A stretch of DNA of 64,000 bases, taken from positions 4,393,281-4,457,280 of the forward strand of contig NZ_JH976537.1 in assembly GCF_000309385.1 (NCBI RefSeq), written 5' to 3'. The position numbers and the translations under genes are program-made. Of the stretch, positions 1 to 8,792 are shown one piece after another (within the stretch, counting starts at the first letter, position 1; each line of letters starts with the position of its first letter). The notes under the pieces were generated by a model that was given only the letters and a program-made list of their open reading frames with translations, was not told where the DNA came from and searched no databases. The DNA is from Nodosilinea nodulosa PCC 7104. Its GTDB lineage: Bacteria > Cyanobacteriota > Cyanobacteriia > Phormidesmidales > Phormidesmidaceae.

Positions 1-64
1 CGCACCCCGCACTCCCCGCACCCCCGCACCCCCGCACTCCCGCACCCCGCACTCCCCGCACCCC
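1..64. repeat. C-rich degenerate tandem repeat
   Basis: Imperfect head-to-tail units of the form CGCACCCC / CGCACTCCCC fill the first 64 bases and end just after the stop codon of the collagen-like gene. The array may extend beyond the left edge. Its composition resembles the 16-bp tandem array near position 55,750 read on the other strand, but the units are not identical. No coding potential is claimed. Confidence 0.75.
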
Positions 65-1450
65 CTAAAACTGCCCCTGCCACGAAATCCTCTGCTCCGC
101 CCGGTTCTCCCCCAGCGATCGCACAGCGGTAATTTCAATCTGGGCATAGGTGCCACGGGTCAGGGGGCCGCGATCGATGGGCAGTCGCCCCAGGGCCAGC
201 TCGAAGCGGTTGCCCGTCAGGCTCACCAGTTCCGCTGGCACTGCATCGTCGTAAACGGTGACGTAGCGCGGGCGGCGATTGTCCCTGGGGTCGTCGCGGG
301 TGGTGCGCAGGGTGAGGCGAAATTGGGTCGTCAGATAGCCCGACTCGCTGGCCAGGTCGACTACGGCGGCCTTGAGGTTAGCGCCGCTGCCCTGCACGCC
401 CCCCAGGGCCAGGCGGGTGACATCGCTGGCCCGCACCGCGTTGGTCACAGTAATCACCATCTGGTCGCCCTGGCGGCTGGTGGTGTAGTCGGCCCAGAGG
501 CTGTCGGGAAACGTCGCCCCCAGCGACCCATCGGGCTGAATTTCGGTGCGCACATCGCCGCCCGCGAAGGTGCCCAGCGGCCTAGGGGCCTGCCAGTCAA
601 GGCGGACGGTGCCCTCCACCCGTCCGGCGTACTCGTGATAGGTGTCGCTAACGCGGGAGCCGGGAGCCAGCAGGGCACTGGCGCCGCTGCGCTCGGTCCA
701 CAGGTTGCGCGAGAGCTGCACCGGCTGGGTGGCCAGGGCTTGTAGCCCCACCGCCACCGCTGGGGTTTCGGGCTGCAACGGCTCTAGCTGGTTGGCCAGC
801 CACAGCTGGCCATCGGCACCGGGCGCGCCATCGCGGCCAAAGGCACCGTTGCTGCCGCTGCGGCCATCGCGGCAGCTGTAGCGGGTGTTTTGGCAGCTGT
901 AGTCGGGCTGGCCGGGGGTGCCGGTGCAGGTTTGCACCTCCCAATCGCGATCGCTGCAGCGGCAGCCCAGGGCACCGCTGCCGCCGCGCCCACCGCGCCC
1001 AAATCGTCCGCCCCGGGCGTCTACCGAGAGTTTTTGCAGGGCGGTGCGATCGCCAAAGTACACCGTCAAATCGCCGCCGCTGCCGCCGCTGCCGCCGCTG
1101 CCGCCGTCGCCGCCGTCGCCGCCATCGGGGGCGCGCAGGTTGTAGCTAACGTCGCGGGGCTGGCCGCCGCAGCGGGGCCGATAGCCGTCTTCGCCATTCT
1201 CGCCGTCTTCGCCGTCGCTGCCGGAGAGGGTAAAGCTGGCCGGGGTGCCGTCGGCGATCGCGGTCTGGCTTGGACCAGCGGCCCCGTCGCGCCCGGCTCG
1301 TCCGGTGCGGCCATCGCTGCCCTGGCTGCCGTAGGTGCGCGTGTCTTGGGCCCAGGCCAGCATTGAGCAGCCGTTTAGCCCCGGCAGCGGTAGGGTGGTA
1401 ACAATGCCCAGGCAAAGCGGTGCTAGGGCGAGGGCAAGGGCGCGTTTCAT
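65..1450 (-). CDS. Secreted collagen-like glycine-rich protein, function unknown
   Basis: 461-residue protein with an N-terminal hydrophobic signal (about residues 1-35, ending LAWAQ) and several Gly-X-Y blocks: residues 41-60 (GSQGSDGRTGRAGRDG), 77-89 (GSDGEDGENGEDG), 109-127 (Gly/Asp/Ser), 147-160 and 197-214. A cysteine-rich stretch (C163, C165, C175, C186, C193) splits the Gly-rich part. From about residue 230 to the end there is an ordinary-composition, probably beta-rich domain with no motif I recognise. Collagen-like bacterial proteins are usually surface or extracellular-matrix components; that role here is inference. There is no operon partner: the next gene downstream is outside the window and the upstream neighbour lies on the other strand after a 400-bp gap. 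Confidence 0.75.
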   Translation of the reverse strand: MKRALALALAPLCLGIVTTLPLPGLNGCSMLAWAQDTRTYGSQGSDGRTGRAGRDGAAGPSQTAIADGTPASFTLSGSDGEDGENGEDGYRPRCGGQPRDVSYNLRAPDGGDGGDGGSGGSGGSGGDLTVYFGDRTALQKLSVDARGGRFGRGGRGGSGALGCRCSDRDWEVQTCTGTPGQPDYSCQNTRYSCRDGRSGSNGAFGRDGAPGADGQLWLANQLEPLQPETPAVAVGLQALATQPVQLSRNLWTERSGASALLAPGSRVSDTYHEYAGRVEGTVRLDWQAPRPLGTFAGGDVRTEIQPDGSLGATFPDSLWADYTTSRQGDQMVITVTNAVRASDVTRLALGGVQGSGANLKAAVVDLASESGYLTTQFRLTLRTTRDDPRDNRRPRYVTVYDDAVPAELVSLTGNRFELALGRLPIDRGPLTRGTYAQIEITAVRSLGENRAEQRISWQGQF

Positions 1451-1846
1451 GACGAGGTTTCTCGGTGTGCAAAGCTACCCCAGGGTAGCCACGCCTTTGC
1501 CTAGACAGAACGGTCTATGTGCCAGAATTCCCGCTCAGCTGCCTTGCGTTCAGAGCGCTAAAGACCGGGGCAGGCGCTGCCTTCAAGGAAAATTTCGGGA
1601 TATTGTTTGGGGATATTGCTCAGGACGATCTGACATAGCCATAGTCGCGTTGGTTAGGGCATCTAGAAACCCCATGAACGTTCAAACGTTTGAGCGTTCC
1701 TAGAAAACATGTCTGAACCAGACTGGCCACAGCTATAAGGACTATCTAATACGGACTATCTAATACAGAGATGAGTTCAACCGAGCTGCCCCTACTCTCC
1801 GCAGGACTTTCAGGTTAGGATCAAGCCGTCGTTACCGCCTGCACCC
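1451..1846. other. Intergenic region with one copy of the 105-bp palindromic element
   Basis: About 400 bases between two divergent genes. It holds a short inverted repeat (GCTACCC...GGTAGC near 1473-1490) close to the start of the collagen-like gene and the palindromic element at 1634-1737. I see no further gene. Confidence 0.6.
1634..1737 (+). mobile_element. MITE-like palindromic element, family 1, copy 1
   Basis: About 104 bp, starting CATAGCCATAGTCGCG and ending CCACAGCTATA, with the palindromic core AACGTTCAAACGTTTGAGCG. The left arm matches the reverse complement of the right arm (GGTTAGGGCAT against ATGTCTGAACC), as in the four other copies in this window (8656, 22049, 45484, 59414). 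It carries no ORF, so if mobile it would need a transposase supplied elsewhere. Confidence 0.8.
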
Positions 1847-2065
1847 ATGTTTTTAGATGAGCTAACTCCATTCGTTCAAGAGCTTACCGCCCACCCTGTA
1901 GCATTTTTGGGCGGGCTGACCTCGGGTTTGCTGCGGCTCAGCTTGTCGGACGACCCGGTCAAAAGCTGGCTCCAAAACCAGGGGGCCGCTCCAGCCCACA
2001 GCGACAGTGGTGCAAGCCGCGCCAGCTCCCGCAACGGCGGCCCCCAGAGCATTTCCATCGATTGA
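1847..2065 (+). CDS. Small conserved cyanobacterial-type hypothetical protein
   Basis: 72 residues. The first 45 (beginning MFLDELTPFVQEL and containing HPVAFLGGLTSGLLRL) form an amphipathic/hydrophobic segment that could be membrane-associated; the last 25 are Ser/Ala/Gly-rich and probably disordered. I recall similar short proteins with the FLGG and DPVKSWL motifs in other cyanobacteria but know of no function. It stands alone between a divergent and a convergent neighbour. Confidence 0.65.
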   Translation: MFLDELTPFVQELTAHPVAFLGGLTSGLLRLSLSDDPVKSWLQNQGAAPAHSDSGASRASSRNGGPQSISID

Positions 2066-2147
2066 GCCGACCGCTTAACCCGACTAAGTAAACCAACCGA
2101 CTGAACCGACAGGCGGTGCCGGAGCTAAGAGCGGCAGGAGCCCAGGC

Positions 2148-2855
2148 CTAGGCCCAGCTCTGGTGGGGCAGCAGTTCGGCAATCCAGCCTTTGACCCGCG
2201 CGACTAGCGTCTGGAGCTGTTCGCCCGATTTTTGGGCGGTCTCCAGGGCGCGGCGATAGTCGGCGATCGCGCAGTTCCAGTCACCGCGCAGGTGGTAGGT
2301 GCGGCCGCGCTCAGCGTAGATGAACTCGGGCAGTTGGTAGAACATCAGGGCCTCGTCAAAGCAGTCTAGGGCCAGGTCTAGGGCACCCATCTGCCGCAGG
2401 GTGGCCCCCAGATTAATGCGGGCGCGGCTGTTGAAAGGGTTGAGGTCAACGGCCTGCTCATAGTCGTCTAGGGCGGCGGGCAAATTGCCCAGGGCCGCGT
2501 GGCACAGGGCCCGGTTGTTGTAGGCCTGGTCTAGATCTGGGCCGAGGAAAACGGCGCGATCGCAGTCGGCCAGCGCTTTGCGGGGCCGATCCATCCACAG
2601 GTGCACCAGACCTCGATTGCTATAGTACATAGCTCGCTGGGGATGGCGCTCAATCAGCTGATTCAGCAGTTTTAGGGCCTGGGGGTACTGCTGACGCTTA
2701 ACCGCCGCCGCCGCCAGCCGACTCAGGGTATCGTCGGCGGTAGTGTAGGTGGGTGGCACCGCATCAGTGACCGCCGACAGGGTGTTCGAGTCAGTAAGTT
2801 GCGCCCCGCGCGGAATGGTGCAAACCAGGGGCTGTTGTGGTCGGTAGATGTGCAT
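2148..2855 (-). CDS. Tetratricopeptide repeat protein
   Basis: 235 residues. After about 40 non-repeat residues come roughly four to five consecutive TPR-like helix pairs (about residues 43-200), recognisable from the repeated spacing of A/G-x-A and Y/N-N-R motifs (YYSNRGLVHL, AYNNRALCHAALG, ARINLGATL, YAERGRTYHLRG). TPR proteins are protein-interaction scaffolds; no enzymatic domain is visible, so the partner and process cannot be named. The start is the first Met of the open frame. It is monocistronic, with 450 bases of non-coding DNA on its upstream side. Confidence 0.85.
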   Translation of the reverse strand: MHIYRPQQPLVCTIPRGAQLTDSNTLSAVTDAVPPTYTTADDTLSRLAAAAVKRQQYPQALKLLNQLIERHPQRAMYYSNRGLVHLWMDRPRKALADCDRAVFLGPDLDQAYNNRALCHAALGNLPAALDDYEQAVDLNPFNSRARINLGATLRQMGALDLALDCFDEALMFYQLPEFIYAERGRTYHLRGDWNCAIADYRRALETAQKSGEQLQTLVARVKGWIAELLPHQSWA

Positions 2856-3303
2856 GGCTATAGTCCTGTCGTGTGCTCATAAACCGTGGAACCAATCCAG
2901 CGGGACAGGGGAATAATGCCCCCTAGCCCATACCATCGATGCAGGAACTTATACACAGAGTCCCATTCATGCTGGTGTGGCTTAACCGTATCTGTGGCAG
3001 TTATTAAGTTGGCTCAGCCCAGCAGACTAGGCCAAATGAATGAAATCTTGGTCCGCCTCAGACGGCAAACCCATTAACCCTGCCCGATGTCGCTATAGTC
3101 GCATCTCCTTCCAGCGGGCTAAACCGAAAAAAAACGGAGGTTAAACCCACTTATCCGAGGGTTAACGCGATTTAGCGCCGCAACTTAAGGGAATATACGG
3201 AGAAACACTATGTATTTTCTTGGCCCAAAGTGAGGATTCTGTAACTACCTGAGTATTTATCGGGCATTGCGCGCAGAGATCTGCGCCTGCGCCTGGGTCT
3301 GGT
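2856..3303. other. Intergenic region, no gene recognised
   Basis: About 450 bases between the start of the TPR gene and the 3' end of pcrA. It contains two short CTATAGTC-like fragments (near 2860 and 3092) that may be decayed pieces of the family 1 element ends, and an A-rich run near 3126-3136. Reading frames here are short and lack protein-like composition. Confidence 0.5.
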
Positions 3304-5655
3304 CTACTCGGCTCGCTGCAGCGCCGAAATTTTGGGGTCGATAATTTTGCGTCCCTGGCCCGGAAAGTTGATCGCCAGACAAATCTTGTTGCCCGCGCCA
3401 AAAATGTGGGTCACCTCGCCGGCGCCGTAGGCCTTGTGCACCACCACATCGCCCACGGTCCAGTCAGACTCGTGGGCACCGCTGCCGGGTTTAGCGGCGG
3501 CCTCGCTCTTGTTGCGAGCTTCCCGCAGGGGGGTGCTCCACTTCTGGGGCAGGCCCGTGCTGCTGTTGCCCGTCACTAAATCGAGGGGCAGCTCCGATAA
3601 AAACAGCGAGGGGCTGGCGGGCTCGCGGTTGCCGTAGAGGCGGCGGGCGCGGGCGTGGGAGATAAACAATCGCTCCTTGGCGCGGGTGATGCCCACGTAG
3701 CAGAGGCGGCGCTCTTCTTCGGTGGCGGCGGGGTCTTCCAGCGATCGGTGGTTGGGAAAGAGGCCCTGCTCTAGGCCGACCAGAAACACGACCGGAAACT
3801 CCAGCCCCTTAGAAGAGTGCAGGGTCATCAGTGACACGGCTTTGTTGCCTTCCTGGGTGTCATCGAGATCAGAGGCCAGGGAAGCATTGGCCAAGAACGC
3901 CAGCAGGGAAGGGTCTTCGTTTTCTTCCTCAAACTGCAGCACGGCGTTGTAAAGCTCCTGCACGTTGCCGAAGCGATCGTCGGCCTCGTCGGTGCCCTCG
4001 GCCTTGAGGGCCGCCAGGTAGCCGCTGTCTTCGAGCACCCCCTGGATAATCTCTGAACCCTTTTGCTCGTCGATGTTCTGGCGATACCGCTTGATGATCT
4101 CAGCAAATTCCAGCACCCCCTTGGCCGATCGCCCCGCCAGGGTCTTCACCGAGGTCTCATCCGCCAAAATCTCCCACAGGGGAATGCCGCCCAGGGTTTG
4201 GGTGGCCTGCTCCAGCTTGTCGAGGGTGCCCTTGCCGACGCCGCGCCGGGGCACGTTGATCACCCGCTTGAGGCTGACGGTGTCGAAGGGGTTGGCGATC
4301 GCCCGCAAATACGCCAGCACATCTTTGATTTCGCGGCGATCGTAGAACCTGAGGCCGCCCACCACCTGGTAGGGGATGCCGTAGCGGGTCAGCACCTCCT
4401 CAAAGGCGCGGGACTGGGCGTTGGTGCGGTAGAGAATGGCGAAGTGGCCCCAGTGCAGCTCCGGGTGCTGGGTCTCCAGGTTGCGAATCTGGCTGATCAC
4501 AAAGTCGGCCTCGGCGTTTTCGTCATCGGCCCGGTAGACATAGATACTTTCGCCCTCGCCCCGAGTGGCCCGCAGCACCTTGTCGATGCGCTCGGTGTTA
4601 TTTTCGATCAGGTGGTTGGCGACTTCGAGAATGTTCGAGGTGGAGCGGTAGTTTTCCTCCAGTTTGACCATGGAGCGGGTGTCGTCGTCGGGCAGCCCGT
4701 CGCCAAAGTCATCCTGAAAGTTCATCAGAATGGTGAAGTCGGCAGCTCTAAAGGAATAGATACTCTGGTCTGCATCACCAACAACGAAAACAGAGCGATG
4801 GTTCCAGTCTTTGTAGGTGGCAATGGATTCGCCGTTGGTGGCCAGCAGCCGAATTAGCTCGTACTGGGTGCGGTTGGTGTCCTGGTACTCATCCACCAGA
4901 ATGTGGCGAAAGCGCTTGTGCCAGTAAGCCAGCACCTGCTCATTCTGCTGGAACAGAAAGACAGGCATCAAAATTAGATCGTCAAAATCGAGGGCGTTGT
5001 TTTCGGCCAGGGCCTTTTGGTAGTGGCGGTAAACATCGGCAATTACCCGGCCCCGGTAGTTGGGCTGCTCTTTTTCCAGCTCATCGGGGGTGAGCTTCTG
5101 GTTTTTGGCGTTGCTGATGGCAAAGCGCACGGAGCGGGGATTGAACTTTTTATCGTCCAGGTTCAGCGTTTGGGTGACGATGGTTTTGACCACGCCCTGG
5201 GCATCCGACTCGTCAAAAATGGAGAAGTTCTTGGTCCACCGGTAGCCCGCCGGGTGCTGGTATTTCTCAATGTCAAACCGCAGAATGCGGGCGCAGAGGG
5301 CGTGGAAGGTGCCAATCCACAGGTGCTTGGTGATGGTTTTGTAGACCTGCGATCGGAGCTTGGTCTGCTCATACTGGGGCAGAGAAGAGAGCGATTTGCC
5401 GTGGCGGGCCTGGGCATCCTGCTCGGCAAACAGCACCTCAATGCGCTCCTTCATTTCCTTGGCGGCTTTGTTGGTGAAGGTGACCGCCAAAATGTTGTCG
5501 GGGTCGGTTTTGTGGGTGAGCACCAGGTTGGCAATGCGGTAGGTGAGGGCGCGCGTTTTGCCCGACCCCGCCCCGGCCACCACCAGCAGCGGCCCACAGT
5601 AGTGCTCGACGGCCTGGCGCTGGGCGGGGTTGAGGGGGGCGAGAAAATCAGTCAT
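3304..5655 (-). CDS. pcrA: ATP-dependent DNA helicase PcrA/UvrD family
   Basis: 783 residues from the ATG at 5655. Superfamily 1 motifs appear in order: Walker A VVAGAGSGKTRALTYR, motif II DEYQDTNRTQYEL, motif III VGDADQSIYSFRAAD, motif V LMTLHSSKGLEFPVV and motif VI YVGITRAKERL. The C-terminal ~50 residues (WTVGDVVVHKAYGAGEV) form the Tudor-like tail typical of PcrA. It is a 3'-5' helicase acting in nucleotide excision repair and in clearing replication or transcription conflicts. The frame stays open 57 codons upstream of 5655, but the protein with start MTDFLAPLNPAQRQAVEH matches family N-termini, so the extension is rejected. No LexA-type box was seen upstream. Confidence 0.95.
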   Translation of the reverse strand: MTDFLAPLNPAQRQAVEHYCGPLLVVAGAGSGKTRALTYRIANLVLTHKTDPDNILAVTFTNKAAKEMKERIEVLFAEQDAQARHGKSLSSLPQYEQTKLRSQVYKTITKHLWIGTFHALCARILRFDIEKYQHPAGYRWTKNFSIFDESDAQGVVKTIVTQTLNLDDKKFNPRSVRFAISNAKNQKLTPDELEKEQPNYRGRVIADVYRHYQKALAENNALDFDDLILMPVFLFQQNEQVLAYWHKRFRHILVDEYQDTNRTQYELIRLLATNGESIATYKDWNHRSVFVVGDADQSIYSFRAADFTILMNFQDDFGDGLPDDDTRSMVKLEENYRSTSNILEVANHLIENNTERIDKVLRATRGEGESIYVYRADDENAEADFVISQIRNLETQHPELHWGHFAILYRTNAQSRAFEEVLTRYGIPYQVVGGLRFYDRREIKDVLAYLRAIANPFDTVSLKRVINVPRRGVGKGTLDKLEQATQTLGGIPLWEILADETSVKTLAGRSAKGVLEFAEIIKRYRQNIDEQKGSEIIQGVLEDSGYLAALKAEGTDEADDRFGNVQELYNAVLQFEEENEDPSLLAFLANASLASDLDDTQEGNKAVSLMTLHSSKGLEFPVVFLVGLEQGLFPNHRSLEDPAATEEERRLCYVGITRAKERLFISHARARRLYGNREPASPSLFLSELPLDLVTGNSSTGLPQKWSTPLREARNKSEAAAKPGSGAHESDWTVGDVVVHKAYGAGEVTHIFGAGNKICLAINFPGQGRKIIDPKISALQRAE

Positions 5656-6058
5656 TGTAGCCGGGTAGGGTTTTTGCCTATTTAGTATGACACTGGCCGC
5701 GATTAAACGATGCGGCGGTCTTGGCTGGAAGCTCTGCCCGCCGCTGTCGCTACCTGGCGCAGCAACGGCACTTGCCAGCGGGGAATCGGAGCCATCAGCA
5801 TGTGCCTCAAGGTCTGCCCTAATCATAGCTCCGCCATTGCTCGCCCCAGTCTCAGATACCTAGCAGCAAGCGGGCCGCAGTTGCGCTCAACCACCGTTTG
5901 AGCGTCCCTGGCGTGACCAGAGGCGCTGGCCCCAGCCGATCGCCGGGTTCCGGGCGAAAACCCGCTGCTGGAAACCCGTGGCCAAAAGTCCTGTGATATT
6001 CTCAGGAGAACGGTGACGCCGTGGTCAATTCGTCTGCAAATTCGCTTTTCTTAACCCT
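5656..6058. other. Intergenic region between divergent pcrA and ABC-importer genes
   Basis: About 400 bases that should hold both promoters. A segment near 5885-5935 (CCGTTTGAGCGTCCC followed by GTGACCAGAG) weakly resembles the right half of the family 1 palindromic element and may be a decayed remnant. I see no convincing gene. Confidence 0.4.
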
Positions 6059-6964
6059 ATGAAGTTGTCTCGACGGTGGTTTAACCAGGCCTGCCTGGGG
6101 GTAGCGACGGCGCTGGTAGCGGCGGCCTGCGGCGGTGGCGGCAGCAGCAATGTAGTCAGCGTCGGCTCGAAAGACTTTACCGAGCAGCTCATCATCGGCG
6201 AAATGTATGCCCTGGTGCTCGAAGAAAACGGCTTTACCGTGGAGCGCAAGCTGAATTTAGGCGGCACCCCCGTGGCCCAGGCGGCGATCGAAAGCGGCGA
6301 CATTGACCTCTACCCCGAATATACGGGTACGGCGCTGCTGACGGTGCTCAAGCTGCCGGTCAGCACCGACCAGAAAGCGGTTTACGACACCGTTAAACAG
6401 GCCTACAAAGACCAGTTCAATCTGGTGTGGCTCGACCCGTCGCCCATGAACAACACCCAGGCGCTGGCTATGACCGAGGAAAAGGCCACCGCCCTCGATA
6501 TTCGCACTATTTCTGCCTTTGCCGCCCAGGCCAGCAGCCTGACGCTGATTGGCCCGCCAGAATTTGAGGTGCGCGAAGACGGGCTGCCGGGGCTGAAGGC
6601 GGCCTACGGTGACTTCACCCTCAAGAGCTATAAACCCGTCGATGCGGGCTTGCGCTACAAGGGTTTGGTCGATGGCGAAGCCGATGTGGCCGTAGCCTTT
6701 GGCACCGACGGCGAGATCAGCGCCTTTAACCTGGTGGTGCTCGAAGACGACAAGGGGGTGTTTCCGCCTTACCAGATTGCGCCGATTGTGAGCCAGGCGG
6801 CGCTGGATGCCAACCCCGGCATTGCCGAGGCGCTCAACCAGCTTTCGCCCCTGCTCAACGATGAGGTCATGCGCCAGCTCAACTACGAGGTCAGCGGCAA
6901 GCAGCGCGAACCGGCGGAGGTGGCGCAGGAGTTTTTGGTCAAGGCAGGTCTGGTCACGCAATAG
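6059..6964 (+). CDS. Glycine betaine/osmoprotectant-type ABC transporter substrate-binding lipoprotein
   Basis: 301 residues. The N-terminus has a twin-arginine-like n-region (LSRRWF), a hydrophobic stretch and a lipobox ending in Cys24 (VAAAC), followed by a Gly/Ser linker. The mature protein carries OpuAC/ProX-family sequence: VGSKDFTEQLIIGEM, LGGTPVAQAAIESGDIDLYPEYTGT and a late DGEADVAVAFGTDGEI segment. It would bind a quaternary-ammonium compatible solute outside the inner membrane and deliver it to the ATPase/permease encoded next. The ATPase starts 64 bases downstream on the same strand. Substrate is inferred from family only; choline, betaine or related compounds are all possible. Confidence 0.9.
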   Translation: MKLSRRWFNQACLGVATALVAAACGGGGSSNVVSVGSKDFTEQLIIGEMYALVLEENGFTVERKLNLGGTPVAQAAIESGDIDLYPEYTGTALLTVLKLPVSTDQKAVYDTVKQAYKDQFNLVWLDPSPMNNTQALAMTEEKATALDIRTISAFAAQASSLTLIGPPEFEVREDGLPGLKAAYGDFTLKSYKPVDAGLRYKGLVDGEADVAVAFGTDGEISAFNLVVLEDDKGVFPPYQIAPIVSQAALDANPGIAEALNQLSPLLNDEVMRQLNYEVSGKQREPAEVAQEFLVKAGLVTQ

Positions 6965-7028
6965 CTTCCCCGAAACATTTTCCCTAGAGAAACCCCTCAA
7001 GAAATCCAGCAAATCCCTAGAGACACCC

Positions 7029-7994
7029 ATGGGCACCATCCAGTTTGACGATGTTTCGCTGCGGTTTGCCGGGGGGGCGCGTCCGGCGGTGAACCGGGTG
7101 ACCTGCCAGATCAACTCAGGGGAAATTGTGGTGATTTTAGGGCCATCGGGCTGCGGCAAAACCACGCTGCTGAAAATGGTCAACCGCCTCTACGAGCCCA
7201 CCGCTGGCAACATTTTTTTAGATGGGGTGAATATTCGCAAGCTCAAGGCGACCAGGCTGCGGCAGCAGATTGGCTACGTGATTCAGCAGTCGGGGCTGTT
7301 TCCGCACATGACGGTGGCCGACAATGTGGCGGTGGTACCCCGGCTGCTGGGCTGGGATAAGCCCCAGGTTCAGGCCCGCATTGACGAGCTGCTGGAGCTG
7401 GTCAAGCTGTCGCCGGGGGAATTTCGCGATCGCTACCCCGCTCAGCTTTCCGGCGGGCAGCAGCAGCGGGTGGGCATTGCCCGCGCCCTGGCCGGCGACC
7501 CCACCACCCTGCTGATGGATGAACCCTTTGGGGCGATCGACGCGATCACCCGTACGGCCCTGCAAGACGAGATTTTGCGGCTCCAGGGCCAGCTCAAAAA
7601 AACGATTTTGTTTGTCTCCCACGATGTGGAAGAGGCGCTGCGCCTGGCCGATCGCATTCTGGTCATGCGGCTGGGCGAGGTGGTGCAGTTTGACACCCCC
7701 TTTAACCTGCTGACTAAGCCCGCCGATGAGTTTGTCTACAATCTGCTGGGGGCCGACGACATGGTGCGCCAGCTCGGCCTGCTGCGGGTGGCCTCGGCGA
7801 TGATGGCGCTGCCCCCCAACTACAGCAATGGCCACAACCCCACCCTCTCCCACTGCGACAGCCTGCGCGATGCCCTATCGCTGATTTTGCGCACCGGTGC
7901 CCCGGCGCTAACGGTGCTGGAGGACGGCGACCCGGTGGGGCTGCTCACCCTTGACCACATTCGGCAGTCGGCGGTAGTTGGGACTTCTCGATGA
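7029..7994 (+). CDS. Osmoprotectant ABC transporter ATP-binding protein with C-terminal CBS-like domain
   Basis: 321 residues from the ATG at 7029; the longer open frame starting at 6807 overlaps the binding-protein gene and is rejected. Walker A GPSGCGKTT, signature LSGGQQQRVG, Walker B LLMDEPFGAID and the switch His in VSHDVEEAL are all present. After the ATPase core (about residue 240) there is a ~75-residue segment with CBS-like character (SLRDALSLILRTGAPALTVL...DPVGLLTLDHI). In OpuA/OpuC-type ATPases the CBS module senses ionic strength or c-di-AMP; this protein appears to have about one such module. The stop overlaps the permease start by 4 bases, indicating translational coupling. Confidence 0.9.
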   Translation: MGTIQFDDVSLRFAGGARPAVNRVTCQINSGEIVVILGPSGCGKTTLLKMVNRLYEPTAGNIFLDGVNIRKLKATRLRQQIGYVIQQSGLFPHMTVADNVAVVPRLLGWDKPQVQARIDELLELVKLSPGEFRDRYPAQLSGGQQQRVGIARALAGDPTTLLMDEPFGAIDAITRTALQDEILRLQGQLKKTILFVSHDVEEALRLADRILVMRLGEVVQFDTPFNLLTKPADEFVYNLLGADDMVRQLGLLRVASAMMALPPNYSNGHNPTLSHCDSLRDALSLILRTGAPALTVLEDGDPVGLLTLDHIRQSAVVGTSR

Positions 7995-8623
7995 GTTATC
8001 TGATGAGCAACCCCGGCGATGTGCTGGTGCTGCTGCTGCAACACCTGCGGATGACGGGCATTGCCCTGGGGGTTGCGATCGCCTTCGCCGTTCCCCTGGC
8101 TCTACTGGTTACCCGCCTGCGCTGGCTTGCCGTGCCCGTAATGGGTGGGCTGGGCATTCTCTACACCATTCCCAGCCTGGCGCTGATTATCTTTTTGGTA
8201 CCGCTGTTTGGCCTCAATGCCACCTCGGTGGTTGTGGCGATGGTGCTCTACACCCAGGTGATTTTGGTGCGCAACCTGACGGTGGGTCTGGCGGGCATCA
8301 ACCCCGCCGTGCTGGAGGCGGCGCGGGGCATGGGCATGGGGGTGGGTCAGCGGTGGTGGCGGGTGCAGGTGCCCCTGGTGCTGCCGGTATTTTTGGCCGG
8401 GGTAAGGATTGCGGCGATTGTGGCGATCGCGATCGCCACCATTGGAGCCAAGTTCAACGCGGGCGGGCTGGGTAAGCTGCTGTTTGACGGCATTCAGACC
8501 AACCGCTACGACAAAATTGTGGCGGGGTCGATCGCCGTGGCCGGGCTGGCGCTGGTGATCAATGGACTGCTGCTGGCGCTGGAGCACTACGCTCAACCCC
8601 AGCGGCGACTAAAGCATGACTAA
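7991..8623 (+). CDS. Osmoprotectant ABC transporter permease
   Basis: 210 residues, about six hydrophobic segments. The EAA loop that contacts the ATPase is visible (EAARGMGMGVGQRWWRVQVPL region), and the C-terminal half has FNAGGLGKLLFDGI typical of OpuCB/OpuCD. The start overlaps the ATPase stop (ATGA). OpuC/YehW systems usually have two different permeases; only one is encoded here, so it may work as a homodimer, or a partner may be elsewhere. The gene ends 32 bases before a family 1 palindromic element. Confidence 0.9.
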   Translation: MSYLMSNPGDVLVLLLQHLRMTGIALGVAIAFAVPLALLVTRLRWLAVPVMGGLGILYTIPSLALIIFLVPLFGLNATSVVVAMVLYTQVILVRNLTVGLAGINPAVLEAARGMGMGVGQRWWRVQVPLVLPVFLAGVRIAAIVAIAIATIGAKFNAGGLGKLLFDGIQTNRYDKIVAGSIAVAGLALVINGLLLALEHYAQPQRRLKHD

Positions 8624-8655
8624 CAGCTTCATTGCCTTATACCGTTTGTTGATGG

Positions 8656-8758
8656 TGTGGCAATAGTCACGTTGGCCAGGACATCCAGAAACCTTACGGC
8701 GTTCAAACGTTTGAACGCCCGATGGAGATATGCCTTAACCAGACTGGCTACAGCTATA
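8656..8758 (+). mobile_element. MITE-like palindromic element, family 1, copy 2
   Basis: About 103 bp between the permease gene and the convergent glycosyltransferase gene. Left end TGTGGCAATAGTCACGTTGG, core GCGTTCAAACGTTTGAACGC, right end TTAACCAGACTGGCTACAGCTATA. The arms are inverted copies of each other with a few mismatches, as in the other copies. Confidence 0.85.
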
Positions 8759-8792
8759 GAGGCAGAATGCTGCGCTCTTGCGAGGTTTTTGG

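Noticed and set aside
890..1366. Ala-rich plus-strand ORF (158 codons) opposite the collagen-like gene
   Set aside because: The Gly-rich repeat codons read backwards give poly-Ala; this is a composition artefact.
4063..4857. 264-codon plus-strand ORF opposite pcrA, and a similar one at 5017-5685
   Set aside because: Both are antisense frames of a conserved helicase gene with no domain of their own.
5885..5935. Sixth copy of the family 1 element
   Set aside because: Only a partial match to the right half of the core; no matching left arm or TATAGC end could be found.
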